Below, piece by piece: positions 44,151-53,957 of a stretch of 64,000 nt of DNA. Under the pieces are notes generated by a model. It saw nothing but the letters and a program-made list of their open reading frames with translations, did no database searches and was not told where the DNA came from. The stretch comes from Dechloromonas denitrificans (GTDB taxonomy: Bacteria; Pseudomonadota; Gammaproteobacteria; Burkholderiales; Rhodocyclaceae): NCBI RefSeq assembly GCF_020510685.1, contig NZ_CP075185.1, positions 2,418,001 through 2,482,000 on the forward strand, given 5' to 3'. The position numbers were made by a program, and so were the translations under genes. Positions within the stretch are counted from its first letter, which is position 1; the number at the start of each line of letters is the position of its first letter.

Positions 44151-46838
44151 ATGAAACGCATGCTATTCAATGCGACACAGGCGGAAGAACTCCGTGTCGC
44201 CATTGTCGATGGTCAGAAACTGATTGATCTCGACATTGAGTCCGCCGCCAAAGAGCAACGCAAGAGCAACATTTACAAGGGTGTCATTACCCGCATCGAA
44301 CCCAGCCTCGAAGCGTGCTTCGTCGACTACGGTGCCGATCGCCATGGTTTTCTCCCATTCAAGGAAATTTCTCGCGCCTACTTCCAACCCGGCGTCGAGG
44401 TAAGTCGCGCCAAGATCAACGAAGCGCTGAAAGAAGGCCAGGAACTGATCGTTCAGGTCGACAAGGACGAGCGTGGCAACAAGGGCGCCGCCCTGACCAC
44501 CTACGTTTCGCTGGCCGGCCGATATCTGGTCCTGATGCCGAACAATCCGCGCGGCGGCGGCGTTTCCCGTCGCGTTGACGGCGACGAGCGCACCGAACTG
44601 CGCGAAGTCATGGATCAGCTTGAAGTCCCCAACGGCATGAGCCTGATCGCCCGCACCGCTGCCATCGGCCGCCAATCCGAAGAATTGCAGTGGGACTTGA
44701 ACTACCTGCTGCAACTTTGGACCGCCATCGAAGGTGCCGCCAAGCAGCAAAACGGCGCCTTCCTGATTTACCTAGAAGGTAGCTTGGTCATTCGTGCCAT
44801 TCGCGACTACTTCCATTCGGAAATCGGCGAAATCCTCATCGACACCGACGAAGTCTATGACCAGGCTCGCGCCTTCATGGGTACGGTGATGCCGGCCAAC
44901 ATCAATCGCGTCAAGCGCTATCGCGACGATGTTCCCCTGTTCTCACGCTTCCAGATCGAGCACCAGATCGAAACGGCGTTTGTCCGTCAGGTCAACCTGC
45001 CGTCCGGTGGCGCCATCGTCATTGACCATACCGAAGCACTGGTTGCGGTCGACGTCAACTCAGGTCGCGCCACCAAGGGTGCCGACATCGAGGAAACCGC
45101 CTTCAAGACCAATCTGGAAGCGGCTGAAGAGCTGGCCCGCCAGTTGCGCCTGCGCGACCTTGGCGGCCTGATCGTCATCGACTTCATCGACATGGAAAAC
45201 CAGCGCAACCAGCGCGAGGTCGAAAACCGCCTGCGCGATGCGCTGCGTTTCGACCGGGCCCGTGTTCAGATGGGCAAGATCAGCCGCTTCGGCCTGATGG
45301 AACTGTCCCGTCAGCGCCTGCGCCCTGCCCTGGCGGAAACCAGCTACATCTCCTGCCCGCGCTGTACAGGCACCGGCCACATCCGCTCCACCGAATCCGC
45401 TGCGTTGCACATCCTGCGCATCCTGGAGGAAGAGGCGATGAAGGAAAACACCGGTGCCGTGCATGTCCAAGTCCCGGTCGATGTCGCTACCTTCCTGCTC
45501 AACGAAAAGCGCCCGGATATCCAGGCCGTCGAGCTGCGCCACAAGGTCACCATCCTGCTGATTCCAAACGTTCATCTCGAAACCCCGGCGCACACGATTA
45601 CCCGCCTGCGCCACGATGACCTGAACAACGAGGAAATCCGCGAGCCGTCCTACAAGATGGTCGACATGCCGCTGGAGGAAGCCATCAAGCAAGCGACCCA
45701 GATGGAAGCCGCCAAACCCCGTCAGGAAGCGGTCGTCAAGGGCATCTCTCCGGATCAGCCGGCCCCGATGATGGCCGAAAGAATTGTTGAAGTCGCCTCA
45801 ACGACTCCAGCCCAGAGCGATAGCGGCTTGATCTCCAAGATCATGTCCTGGTTCCGCACCCCGCCGAAGGCGGTTGAACCGGCTCCGGCGCCCGCTCCGG
45901 CGAAAAAAGCCCGCGAGGGCCGTAACGATGGTCGTCGTGAGCGCGGTGAAGGGCGTGGCGATAATCGCCGCGGTGGCCGCAACGGCAATCAGGAGCGCGG
46001 CGAGCGCAGTGAGCGTCCGGAACGAGGCAATCGCAACGAACGCAACGCCGAAAAGGCTCCGCGCGAGGAGTCGACCGCAGCCACCGGCGAACGCCCGGAA
46101 CGTCAGGAACGCCGTCCGCGTGGTGAACGCAAGGAGCGCCGCGAGCGCCAGCAACCGGAAGTCGTCGAAAACAAGTTGACGCCTGAAGTTGCAGCTGCCG
46201 AGGTTACGGCGAACAATGCGGCGATCAACGCCCCCGAAGGTCAGGAAAGCGGCAACGGAGAAGAACAAGGCGCCCGTCGCCGTGGTCGCCGTGGCGGCCG
46301 TGGTCGTAGCGAACGTCGCAACGAAACCGACAGCGCCACCGCGGCACCGGTTGCCCAGGACAACAGCTCGATGGCCGACGAAGCCATTGCTCCGCCGGTC
46401 AGCCAGGAGCCACTGGTTGTCGTAATCCCGGCCGCCGAAGCCGAAGCTCCTGCTCCGGTCGAAGCGTCTGCCCCGGCAGCGCAGCCTGAAGTCGTTGCGG
46501 AAGTCCCGCCAGTCGAGGAAAAACCTGCACCGGTCGTCGCTGAAATCGCATCGGTTGCTATTGAACCCGCCCCCGTTGTTGCTGCACCGGTTGAAGCTGT
46601 CGCAGTTGAGATTGTGGAAACCGTTGAAGTTGCAGCCCCACCGGCACCGACCGTAGTCGTTGCGACAGTCGATCTGGAAAAATCCCTGGTCGAAAGCGGC
46701 CTGGTATTGGTCCAGACCACGGCACCGGCAGTTATCGCCCAGGAACCGCCGGTCAAGCTTGGTCGTCCGCGCAAGCAGAAGCCGGCTGGCGAACAGGCCG
46801 AGGCAGCACCGCTGGTGATGGTTGAAACAGGCAAGTAA
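44151..46838 (+). CDS. rne: Ribonuclease E
   Basis: An 895-residue essential endoribonuclease of mRNA decay and rRNA/tRNA processing, core of the degradosome. [20 protein letters not shown] at the N-terminus; S1 domain about 37-120; the catalytic DNase I-like region with [13 protein letters not shown] and [13 protein letters not shown]; Zn-link Cys pair CPRCTGTGH near residue 402. After about 560 comes a long disordered scaffold with Arg/Gly/Glu-rich RNA-binding stretches, then an Ala/Pro/Val tail ending with LGRPRKQKP. Followed by a strong terminator. Confidence 0.96.
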   Translation: MKRMLFNATQAEELRVAIVDGQKLIDLDIESAAKEQRKSNIYKGVITRIEPSLEACFVDYGADRHGFLPFKEISRAYFQPGVEVSRAKINEALKEGQELIVQVDKDERGNKGAALTTYVSLAGRYLVLMPNNPRGGGVSRRVDGDERTELREVMDQLEVPNGMSLIARTAAIGRQSEELQWDLNYLLQLWTAIEGAAKQQNGAFLIYLEGSLVIRAIRDYFHSEIGEILIDTDEVYDQARAFMGTVMPANINRVKRYRDDVPLFSRFQIEHQIETAFVRQVNLPSGGAIVIDHTEALVAVDVNSGRATKGADIEETAFKTNLEAAEELARQLRLRDLGGLIVIDFIDMENQRNQREVENRLRDALRFDRARVQMGKISRFGLMELSRQRLRPALAETSYISCPRCTGTGHIRSTESAALHILRILEEEAMKENTGAVHVQVPVDVATFLLNEKRPDIQAVELRHKVTILLIPNVHLETPAHTITRLRHDDLNNEEIREPSYKMVDMPLEEAIKQATQMEAAKPRQEAVVKGISPDQPAPMMAERIVEVASTTPAQSDSGLISKIMSWFRTPPKAVEPAPAPAPAKKAREGRNDGRRERGEGRGDNRRGGRNGNQERGERSERPERGNRNERNAEKAPREESTAATGERPERQERRPRGERKERRERQQPEVVENKLTPEVAAAEVTANNAAINAPEGQESGNGEEQGARRRGRRGGRGRSERRNETDSATAAPVAQDNSSMADEAIAPPVSQEPLVVVIPAAEAEAPAPVEASAPAAQPEVVAEVPPVEEKPAPVVAEIASVAIEPAPVVAAPVEAVAVEIVETVEVAAPPAPTVVVATVDLEKSLVESGLVLVQTTAPAVIAQEPPVKLGRPRKQKPAGEQAEAAPLVMVETGK

Positions 46839-46851
46839 AACGCCTGCACTA

Positions 46852-46887
46852 AAAAAGAAGGGGCGCCCATGGGTGCCCCTTCTTTTT
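46852..46887. terminator. Terminator between rne and the tyrosine phosphatase gene
   Basis: AAAAAGAAGGGGC pairs with GCCCCTTCTTTTT around a 10-base loop. A- and T-runs on both sides make it work in both directions for the two convergent genes. Confidence 0.9.
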
Positions 46888-46905
46888 GTCTATCGCACGA
46901 GATCG

Positions 46906-47388
46906 CTATGGCTTACCGAGTCTTCCCCTGATTTCATCGATCAGCCCCTGGGCGCCGTCTTCGACCATATCGAGCACCAGATCGAAGCCGTGACCGAGAC
47001 CGTAATACGGATCAGGAACCTCCTCATCATCAAAGTTCTTGGCAAACTCCATGAACAGTTTGATGCGTGTCTTTTGCTCCGGCGTTGCCATGCGAAGCAG
47101 GTTTTCAAGATTGCTCCTGTCCATCGCCAGGATCAGGTCGAAATAGTCGAGATCCTGCCGGGCGACCTTGCGGGCACGAAACTGGGTAAGGTTGTAGCCA
47201 CGGGCGGCGGCGGCGCGCTGCGTCCGCGCATCGGGAGCTTCACCGACGTGGTAACCGTGGGTTCCCGCAGAGTCGACTTCGACCCTATCACCTAATTTAT
47301 TATTTTTTATATACTGCCTGAGGACCCCTTCCGCCGTTGGGGAACGACAGATGTTGCCCATACAGACGAGCAGCACGCGAAAGCTCAT
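46906..47388 (-). CDS. Low-molecular-weight protein-tyrosine phosphatase
   Basis: A 160-residue cytoplasmic phosphatase. The P-loop CX5R is C9-MGNIC-R15 ([10 protein letters not shown]), and the general acid lies in DPYYG near residue 130. Such enzymes regulate tyrosine-phosphorylated kinases, often of polysaccharide export; no such genes are near. Overlaps the uvrB stop by four bases. Confidence 0.92.
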   Translation of the reverse strand: MSFRVLLVCMGNICRSPTAEGVLRQYIKNNKLGDRVEVDSAGTHGYHVGEAPDARTQRAAAARGYNLTQFRARKVARQDLDYFDLILAMDRSNLENLLRMATPEQKTRIKLFMEFAKNFDDEEVPDPYYGLGHGFDLVLDMVEDGAQGLIDEIRGRLGKP

Positions 47389-49457
47389 TTTGTCTCATCT
47401 CCGTCAGGGTCGTGCTGCGCCGCGCCGAATACCCGCTCCCTGAGCCGGAACAGATCATCGCGGGCTGCCGCCGCTTTTTCGAATTCCAGGTTTCTCGCGC
47501 ACTCCAACATCAATTTCTCGAGCCGTTTGATCTCCCTGGCTACTGTCTTCTCATCCATTGCCTCATATACGGCCTGCTGCTGAGCTGCCTTCAATTCGGT
47601 CTGGGCGGATTCCGCATCATAAACGCCGTCGATGATGTCCTTGATTTTCTTGGACACCCCGCGCGGCGTAATGCCGTGCTCCGCATTGAAAGTAATCTGT
47701 TTTTCCCGCCGCCGCTCGGTTTCGGCAATCGCACGCTGCATGGATTTTGTAATCGTATCAGCATAAAGGATTGCCGTGCCATTGAGATGGCGCGCGGCGC
47801 GGCCCATGGTTTGAATCAGCGAGCGCTCTGAACGCAAAAAGCCTTCCTTGTCGGCATCCAGAATAGCAACCAGGGATACCTCGGGAATATCCAGCCCTTC
47901 GCGCAGCAGATTGATGCCGACCAGCACGTCGAACTCACCCAGACGCAGATCACGGATGATTTCCACGCGCTCGACGGTATCGATGTCTGAGTGCAGATAG
48001 CGGACCTTGATGCCATTATCGGCCAGGAAATCGGTCAGATCCTCAGCCATGCGTTTGGTCAACGTCGTCACCAGAACTCGTTCGCCGAGTGCGATACGTT
48101 TTTTGCTCTCGGCCAGCAAATCGTCGACCTGTGTCGATGCCGAACGCACCAACACCTCCGGATCAACCAACCCGGTCGGCCGGGCCACCTGCTCAACGAC
48201 CTGCCCGGCATGCTCATTTTCGTAATCGGCAGGCGTCGCGGAAACGAAAATGGTCTGCCGCAAATGCGCCTCGAACTCGCTGAACTTCAATGGCCGGTTG
48301 TCGAGCGCCGACGGCAGGCGGAAGCCGTAATCGACCAGATTTTCCTTGCGCGATCGGTCACCTTTGTACATCGCACCAACCTGGCCGATCGAGACATGCG
48401 ATTCGTCGATGAACATCAAGGCATCCGAAGGCAGGTAGTCGATCAGGGTCGGCGGCGATTCGCCCGGCTTGCGCCCGGAAAAATGCCGCGAGTAATTTTC
48501 GATCCCTTTGCAGAAACCGATCTGGTCGAGCAATTCGAGGTCAAATTTGGTGCGTTGCTCGATGCGCTGAGCTTCGACCAGCTTGTTGTTCCGGGTGAAG
48601 AAATCGATACGTTCGCGCAATTCATCCTTGATCGCCTCGATGGCACGAACAACCGTGGCCCGGGGCGTCACGTAATGCGAAGCCGGGAAAACGGTAAACC
48701 GCAGCGCCTTGTGCAGCAAATGGCCGGTCAGCGGATCGAAGAACTGCAGGCTTTCGATTTCGTCGTCGAACAGCGAGACACGGATGGCATGCTCGGCATG
48801 CTCGGCAGGAAAAATATCGATGATGTCGCCACGCACGCGGAAAATGCCGCGATGGAAATCGACATCGTTGCGTTCGTACTGCATGTCGATCAGGCGCTTG
48901 ACGATGGCCCGCTGATCCAGGCGATCCCCGACACGCATGGTCAGGATCATGTTGTGGTACTCGTCACGGTCGCCGAGACCGTAGATGCAGGAGACGGTCG
49001 CGACGATCACTACGTCGCGCCGCTCGATCAGGCTCTTGGTGGCCGACAGGCGCATCTGCTCGATGTGGTCGTTGATCGAGCTGTCCTTCTCAATGAAAAG
49101 GTCGCGCGAAGGCACATAGGCTTCCGGCTGGTAGTAGTCGTAGTAGGAGACGAAATACTCGACGGCGTTTTCCGGGAAGAACTCCTTGAACTCCGAATAG
49201 AGCTGGGCGGCCAGCGTCTTGTTCGGGGCGAGGACCAGCGCCGGACGGCCGGTCCGGGCGATGACATTGGCCATCGTGTAGGTTTTCCCCGAGCCGGTCA
49301 CACCGAGCAGCGTTTGATAGGACAACCCATCCTCCAGGCCTTCGACCAACAGGCGAATCGCCTCGGGCTGGTCGCCAGCCGGTGGAAACGGTTGATGCAA
49401 TCGATACGGGCTGCCTTCAAAACAGACAACCGGGATACTGGTCTTGGTTTCGCTCAT
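47385..49457 (-). CDS. uvrB: Excinuclease ABC subunit B
   Basis: A 690-residue helicase-like damage-verification subunit. Walker [11 protein letters not shown] near residue 55, the beta-hairpin [19 protein letters not shown] box, motif [14 protein letters not shown], and a C-terminal UVR domain ([22 protein letters not shown]) that contacts UvrC. Full length. Confidence 0.97.
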   Translation of the reverse strand: MSETKTSIPVVCFEGSPYRLHQPFPPAGDQPEAIRLLVEGLEDGLSYQTLLGVTGSGKTYTMANVIARTGRPALVLAPNKTLAAQLYSEFKEFFPENAVEYFVSYYDYYQPEAYVPSRDLFIEKDSSINDHIEQMRLSATKSLIERRDVVIVATVSCIYGLGDRDEYHNMILTMRVGDRLDQRAIVKRLIDMQYERNDVDFHRGIFRVRGDIIDIFPAEHAEHAIRVSLFDDEIESLQFFDPLTGHLLHKALRFTVFPASHYVTPRATVVRAIEAIKDELRERIDFFTRNNKLVEAQRIEQRTKFDLELLDQIGFCKGIENYSRHFSGRKPGESPPTLIDYLPSDALMFIDESHVSIGQVGAMYKGDRSRKENLVDYGFRLPSALDNRPLKFSEFEAHLRQTIFVSATPADYENEHAGQVVEQVARPTGLVDPEVLVRSASTQVDDLLAESKKRIALGERVLVTTLTKRMAEDLTDFLADNGIKVRYLHSDIDTVERVEIIRDLRLGEFDVLVGINLLREGLDIPEVSLVAILDADKEGFLRSERSLIQTMGRAARHLNGTAILYADTITKSMQRAIAETERRREKQITFNAEHGITPRGVSKKIKDIIDGVYDAESAQTELKAAQQQAVYEAMDEKTVAREIKRLEKLMLECARNLEFEKAAAARDDLFRLRERVFGAAQHDPDGDETK

Positions 49458-49532
49458 GCTAAAATTCTTCGGTTTTCCTCGCGCGGCAAAGGCGCTGCGC
49501 GGACAGTGTTCCTATTATTCCATGGAGACCTT

Positions 49533-50741
49533 ATGTCCTCTTCGATCTTTGCTGCGGTAGAGATGGCCCCGCGTGATCCCATCCTCGGCCTGAACGAATC
49601 ATTCAACGCCGACACCCGCGGCACCAAGGTCAACCTTGGCGTCGGTGTTTACTTCGACGACAACGGCAAAATCCCCCTGCTCGCAGCCGTCAAGTCGGCC
49701 GAAGACGCACGCGTCAAGGCTGCATTACCGCGCGGTTATCAACCGATCGAAGGCTCTCCGGCCTACAACCAGGCCGTGCAGAACCTGTTGCTCGGCAAGG
49801 AATCCGAACTGATCGCCAACGGCCAGGTCATCACCGCCCAGTGCCTGGGCGGCACCGGCGCGCTGAAGGTTGGTGCCGATTACCTGAAACGCCTGAACCC
49901 GAACGCCAAAGTCTATATCAGCGATCCCTCCTGGGAAAATCACCGTGCGCTGTTCGAGTCGGCCGGTTTCGTTGTCGAAAACTATCCGTACTACGATGCC
50001 GCCACCCGGGGCGTCAATTTCACTGGCATGAAGGCCTGCCTGAACAGCCTGGCCGCCGGTTCCGTCATCATCCTGCACGCCTGCTGCCACAACCCGACCG
50101 GCGCCGATCTCTCGGATGCCCAATGGCAGGAAGTCGTCGACGTCTGCCGCGAGCGTGGCCTGGTGCCCTTCCTCGACATGGCCTACCAGGGCTTTGCCGA
50201 CGGCATCGACGCCGATGCGGTCGCCGTCCGTGCCTTCTCTGCGTCCGGCCTACAGTTCTTCGTCTCCAGTTCCTTCTCGAAGAGCTTCTCGCTTTACGGC
50301 GAACGCGTTGGTGCGCTGTCCGTCATCACCGCCAGCAAGGAAGAGTCCGCTCGCGTCCTGTCGCAGGTCAAGCGGGTGATCCGCACCAACTACTCCAACC
50401 CGCCGATTCACGGTGGTGCCCTGGTTGCCGCCGTCCTCGCGACGCCGGAGTTGCGTCAGATGTGGGAAACCGAACTGTCCGGCATGCGCGACCGCATCCG
50501 TGCCATGCGCACCGGCTTGGTCGATGCCATCAAGGCACAGGGCGTCGCTCAGGATTTCTCCTTCGTCGTTCAACAACGCGGCATGTTCTCCTACACCGGT
50601 TTGACCGCTGCTCAGGTCGAACGGATGAAGGACGAATTCGGCATCTACGCCGTGTCGACCGGACGTATCTGCCTGGCGGCGCTGAACACCAAGAATCTGG
50701 AATATGTCGCCAAGGCCATCGCCGCCGTGACCAAAGCCTGA
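49533..50741 (+). CDS. Aromatic/aspartate aminotransferase (class I)
   Basis: A 402-residue PLP enzyme transferring amino groups between aromatic or dicarboxylic amino acids and 2-oxoglutarate. FAAVEMAPRDPILGL is the AspC/TyrB N-terminus; PLP-binding Lys lies in SSSFSKSFSLYGERVG; conserved ALKVGADYLKRL and HACCHNPTGADLS. ATG 49533 has GGAG upstream. Substrate preference between TyrB and AspC cannot be fixed. The frame is open far upstream through antisense uvrB, but that is not coding. Confidence 0.93.
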   Translation: MSSSIFAAVEMAPRDPILGLNESFNADTRGTKVNLGVGVYFDDNGKIPLLAAVKSAEDARVKAALPRGYQPIEGSPAYNQAVQNLLLGKESELIANGQVITAQCLGGTGALKVGADYLKRLNPNAKVYISDPSWENHRALFESAGFVVENYPYYDAATRGVNFTGMKACLNSLAAGSVIILHACCHNPTGADLSDAQWQEVVDVCRERGLVPFLDMAYQGFADGIDADAVAVRAFSASGLQFFVSSSFSKSFSLYGERVGALSVITASKEESARVLSQVKRVIRTNYSNPPIHGGALVAAVLATPELRQMWETELSGMRDRIRAMRTGLVDAIKAQGVAQDFSFVVQQRGMFSYTGLTAAQVERMKDEFGIYAVSTGRICLAALNTKNLEYVAKAIAAVTKA

Positions 50742-50758
50742 TTTTTTCAAGGCTGAGC

Positions 50759-50791
50759 AAAAAGGGCGAGACCGCGGTCTCGCCCTTTTTT
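50759..50791. terminator. Terminator between aminotransferase and AsmA-like gene
   Basis: AAAAAGGGCGAGACC/GGTCTCGCCCTTTTT forms a perfect hairpin around GC, with A- and T-runs on both sides; serves the two convergent genes. Confidence 0.9.
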
Positions 50792-52475
50792 ATTTGCTAC
50801 CGGAAGCTGTGAGATCCGGCAGCATCCCCGAGACATGGACAGGCACGTGCCGACTCGACACGGAAGTCTGGATACCGATGCTCAACGTGGCATCAATCGG
50901 CCGATCGCGACGGGCCAGGAACTGACCGGTCGCCGTCATCATGCCGGCGTCGAGCCGAATGTCGCGGCCGCTGACCTGCCCGGGATTGATCGTGATGTTG
51001 GTGCGCAAACGATCGAATTTTGTCGCGCCGGAGCGCACCGCGGAACCGCCGCCGCGCCTGGCCACTTCCCCGAGATCGACCCCATACAAAACACCCCGGG
51101 TAATATCCGCATCAAGCATGCCTTCGAGACTATTCCACATGCTCGCCCAATCGTTCCCGCCGGCTCTCAGGCGCAATGTGCCACCCAGATCGCCCTCCAG
51201 CTTCAGCGTTGGCACGAACGCCGCGCTTAGTTGACGACAGTCGATTCGGTGCAGGCTGGCATCACCGGCCATCACCAGACCATTACTCCAGTCGAGCAAC
51301 CAGTTGCCTTTCAGGATGCCGCCAAGGAAGGTGGTATCGATGCTCTGAATCAGCAGCTTGTTTTTTTGCAGCAGCCCCTTGGCTTGCAGCGAGTCGAAAG
51401 AAACCGGCATGCCGGCGGGCTTCCAGGCCAAGCCTTCGATGTTGAGCAACAGCCCCTGGGGGGTAGGCACCACAGCCAGCCTGATGCTGCGATCGACGGC
51501 CTGAAAAGCGGCTTTTTCAACACTGCCATCGGCCTTGAAAATAATTTCCCCAGCGATATCGCGTAGCGCAATATCGCGCACCGTTACTGCGCTGCGCTCG
51601 ATGCGAAGGCGCCGAATCACCACCTCGTCAGCCGCCGCCCCCCGCGCCGCGCCAAACATCGGCAAAGCGACCAGACGATTGGCTGAAAGCACGGCACCGA
51701 CGACATCGACACGGGAAATCCGCTGCGGCCCGCTCCCCAGCAGAGCAAATGGGGACGCAATGTGGATTGTCTCGATTCGCGAATCGCCAGCTTCGCCAAT
51801 CCGAACATCCGCCAGGTTCAATTGCGGCTGCGGCAAGAGCGTCATGCCAACGTGACCGACCTTGACCGGTGTTTGCAACAAACGGCTCGCCGCCGCCTCG
51901 ATCGCCGGCTTGAAATCAGCGTAGGGGTAAAACAGCACCAATCCGAGCAGTAAAAGAACGGCACCGGCAAGTCCGAGCAGCCCCCACTTCAGCAACGGAA
52001 TTCTCTTGCCGTCGTCATCATGTTCATCGGGAACTGGCTTACGCGGCGAGATCGCCACTGTCTCGGACGATACGGCGCTCTTATTGCGTGGCGAAGGAAG
52101 AATCGGTTTGCCGAAAAAAGAAAATTTTCCGCCCCTACTGTCGCCCCCGGGACGGTCAGGAGGGGAAAGGGATTTTGGGCCGAAAGTCGAAAATTGGGAA
52201 AGGGCCGAAACCTGTTCTTTGTGGCTCGGCAGCCCGCTTTCCGCCCAAACCGAGGCCGCTTCGAGCCTCGGGGCGATAAACCCGCCCTCCTCCAGCTCAC
52301 GAAGCGCGCTCTCGACCATGCGCGGATTTTCCATCTTTACCGACAGCTCCTCGATGGTCAGTTTTCCATCAACCTGAACCAGGACCATGCGAAGGTTACG
52401 CTGTACAACCCGCGTACTTTGCCGAACCGCCTCGTCCCCCATCGGCGTTTTTGCATAAACAAGCTTAGGATCCAT
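50790..52475 (-). CDS. AsmA-like membrane protein with N-terminal winged-helix-like domain
   Basis: A 561-residue protein. Residues 1-85 (LRMVLVQVDGKLTIEELSVK, then MVESALRELEEGGFIAPR) look like a small winged-helix domain. A Ser/Pro-rich linker follows, then one membrane helix near 163-185 (LLKWGLLGLAGAVLLLLGLV). The large C-terminal part has the repeated beta pattern of AsmA-like lipid-transport/assembly proteins (GGILKGNWLLDWSNG, MLDADITRGVLYGVDLGEV). So the soluble domain is probably cytoplasmic and the AsmA part periplasmic. Start is ATG 52475, near the tRNA-Asn promoter. Confidence 0.75.
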   Translation of the reverse strand: MDPKLVYAKTPMGDEAVRQSTRVVQRNLRMVLVQVDGKLTIEELSVKMENPRMVESALRELEEGGFIAPRLEAASVWAESGLPSHKEQVSALSQFSTFGPKSLSPPDRPGGDSRGGKFSFFGKPILPSPRNKSAVSSETVAISPRKPVPDEHDDDGKRIPLLKWGLLGLAGAVLLLLGLVLFYPYADFKPAIEAAASRLLQTPVKVGHVGMTLLPQPQLNLADVRIGEAGDSRIETIHIASPFALLGSGPQRISRVDVVGAVLSANRLVALPMFGAARGAAADEVVIRRLRIERSAVTVRDIALRDIAGEIIFKADGSVEKAAFQAVDRSIRLAVVPTPQGLLLNIEGLAWKPAGMPVSFDSLQAKGLLQKNKLLIQSIDTTFLGGILKGNWLLDWSNGLVMAGDASLHRIDCRQLSAAFVPTLKLEGDLGGTLRLRAGGNDWASMWNSLEGMLDADITRGVLYGVDLGEVARRGGGSAVRSGATKFDRLRTNITINPGQVSGRDIRLDAGMMTATGQFLARRDRPIDATLSIGIQTSVSSRHVPVHVSGMLPDLTASGSK

Positions 52476-52510
52476 ACGTAAGTTTTTTTCTTCTAAAAGC
52501 CACAAGACGC

Positions 52511-52539
52511 TTGACGCAAGCGGGTTCGATACCTATAAT
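52511..52539 (+). promoter_or_regulatory. Sigma-70 promoter of tRNA-Asn
   Basis: TTGACG at 52511, 17 bp, TATAAT at 52534-52539. Transcription starts a few bases before tRNA-Asn. Confidence 0.9.
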
Positions 52540-52551
52540 GCGCTCCTCTGT

Positions 52552-52627
52552 TCCTCGATAGCTCAGTTGGTAGAGCGCCGGACTGTTAATCCGTAGGTCC
52601 CTGGTTCGAGCCCAGGTCGGGGAGCCA
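52552..52627 (+). tRNA. tRNA-Asn(GUU)
   Basis: A 76-base tRNA: acceptor TCCTCGA, D-arm AGCTCAGTTGGTAGAGC, anticodon GTT, T-loop GGTTCGAGCC and encoded CCA. Own promoter and terminator. Confidence 0.96.
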
Positions 52628-52642
52628 GAGAAAACCACATTT

Positions 52643-52669
52643 AGCCCAATCATCAAGATTGGGCTTTTT
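52643..52669 (+). terminator. Terminator of tRNA-Asn
   Basis: AGCCCAATC, 5-base loop, GATTGGGCT, then TTTT. The rest of 52670-52835 shows no gene. Confidence 0.88.
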
Positions 52670-52835
52670 GCTTTCCGGCCCAAGTTCAGCCACGGCACAG
52701 TTGCATTCCATTACCGCCCCCTCCCCGCTGAATGGTCGAAAATTCAACGCCAGATGATAACCGGCGTTTGCTTGCTCAAACAATGCTTGACCCAACCGAA
52801 AGCCGCTTGGGCAACGATTATTCGCCCTTTGAAAC

Positions 52836-53957
52836 TCACACATCGGCAAAGCGATAAGCGATTTCCGCGAATTCGGCCTGAATTTCAAGAAACAGATCGA
52901 CCAGCCGGGGATCGAAATGCTTCCCGCTGTCGGCACGAATGACGTTGATCGCCTCGTCTATCGGCAATGCTTCTTTGTATACGCGCTTGCTGACCAGTGC
53001 ATCGAAGACGTCGGCGATGGCCATTAAACGGGCGGCCAGCGGAATTTCCTCGCCCTGCAGCAGGTCCGGATAACCACGGCCGTCCCAGCGCTCATGATGC
53101 CAACGGGCAATCTGCCGCGCCACTTCGAGGAAGGCCAGAGCCGGGCTGCCGTCGCCGGCGATGGCGGGACTTGCATCCTTGACCCGCTGCATGGCCTGGG
53201 CAATGGCATCGGCACCGATCTGGCTATGCTTTTTCATTATTTCAAATTCGTCGTCCGAGAAGCGCCCAGGTTTATACAGGACGCTGTCGGGAATGCCGAC
53301 CTTGCCGATATCGTGCAGAGGCGCCGCCTTGACGATAGAAGTGAGTTCTTCCTCAAGCAGATTGCCGAAGCGCTCCGGGTGCCTTCGAATGGCGTGAACC
53401 AGCGCCTCGACGTAGGACTGGGTTCGATGAATGTGGTTTCCGGTGTCACTGTCGCGCGTTTCGGCAAGAATCGCCAGGGCATGCAGGCTGGCGCTCTGGA
53501 TCACCTCGTTGTCACGCATGCGCCGTTTGACTTCGGCGTCGAGAAAGGCGTTCTGATCCCTGAGCCACTCCTTGGCCCGTTTGTTTTCGAGTTGAGTATG
53601 AACCCGTGCCAAAACGACGGCCGGCTTGACCGGCTTGGCAATGTAATCCGCGGCGCCAAGTTCGAGGCCACGCTCTTCGTCCATGGCCGAATCCTTGGCG
53701 GTCACGAAGATGACCGGAATGTCGCGGGTTACGATGTTTTCGCGCAGATGTTCGAGAACCGAGTAGCCATCCATTTCCGGCATCATGACGTCGAGCAGAA
53801 TCAGGTCCGGGCGCGGTTCGGAAAGTGCCGAGCGCAGCGCGCGCTGGCCGCCGGTAGCGACTTTGACCTGATAGAAAGGGGCCAGCACCGCACCGAGAAT
53901 CTCCAGATTTTCCGGCTGATCGTCGACCAGGAGAATGGTTTGTAGGTGCTTGTTCAT
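52836..53957 (-). CDS. Response regulator with HD-GYP cyclic-di-GMP phosphodiesterase domain
   Basis: A 373-residue protein. Receiver domain at about 5-120 with phospho-acceptor Asp56 (LILLDVMMP) and Lys108. HD-GYP domain at about 155-365: HD in [14 protein letters not shown] (H215-D216) and the GYP loop [20 protein letters not shown] (G295-Y-P). Such proteins hydrolyse cyclic-di-GMP and so lower surface attachment or change motility. It overlaps the hybrid kinase gene by four bases and is its probable output. Confidence 0.94.
   Translation of the reverse strand: MNKHLQTILLVDDQPENLEILGAVLAPFYQVKVATGGQRALRSALSEPRPDLILLDVMMPEMDGYSVLEHLRENIVTRDIPVIFVTAKDSAMDEERGLELGAADYIAKPVKPAVVLARVHTQLENKRAKEWLRDQNAFLDAEVKRRMRDNEVIQSASLHALAILAETRDSDTGNHIHRTQSYVEALVHAIRRHPERFGNLLEEELTSIVKAAPLHDIGKVGIPDSVLYKPGRFSDDEFEIMKKHSQIGADAIAQAMQRVKDASPAIAGDGSPALAFLEVARQIARWHHERWDGRGYPDLLQGEEIPLAARLMAIADVFDALVSKRVYKEALPIDEAINVIRADSGKHFDPRLVDLFLEIQAEFAEIAYRFADV

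Noticed and set aside
47991..49532. Very long plus-strand open frame through uvrB
   Set aside because: It is antisense to uvrB and arises from high GC and codon bias; the real plus gene begins at ATG 49533 with a Shine-Dalgarno and family N-terminus.
52628..52835. Minus-strand frame overlapping tRNA-Asn and the HD-GYP gene end
   Set aside because: It crosses the tRNA antisense and a terminator and lacks a plausible start or family similarity.
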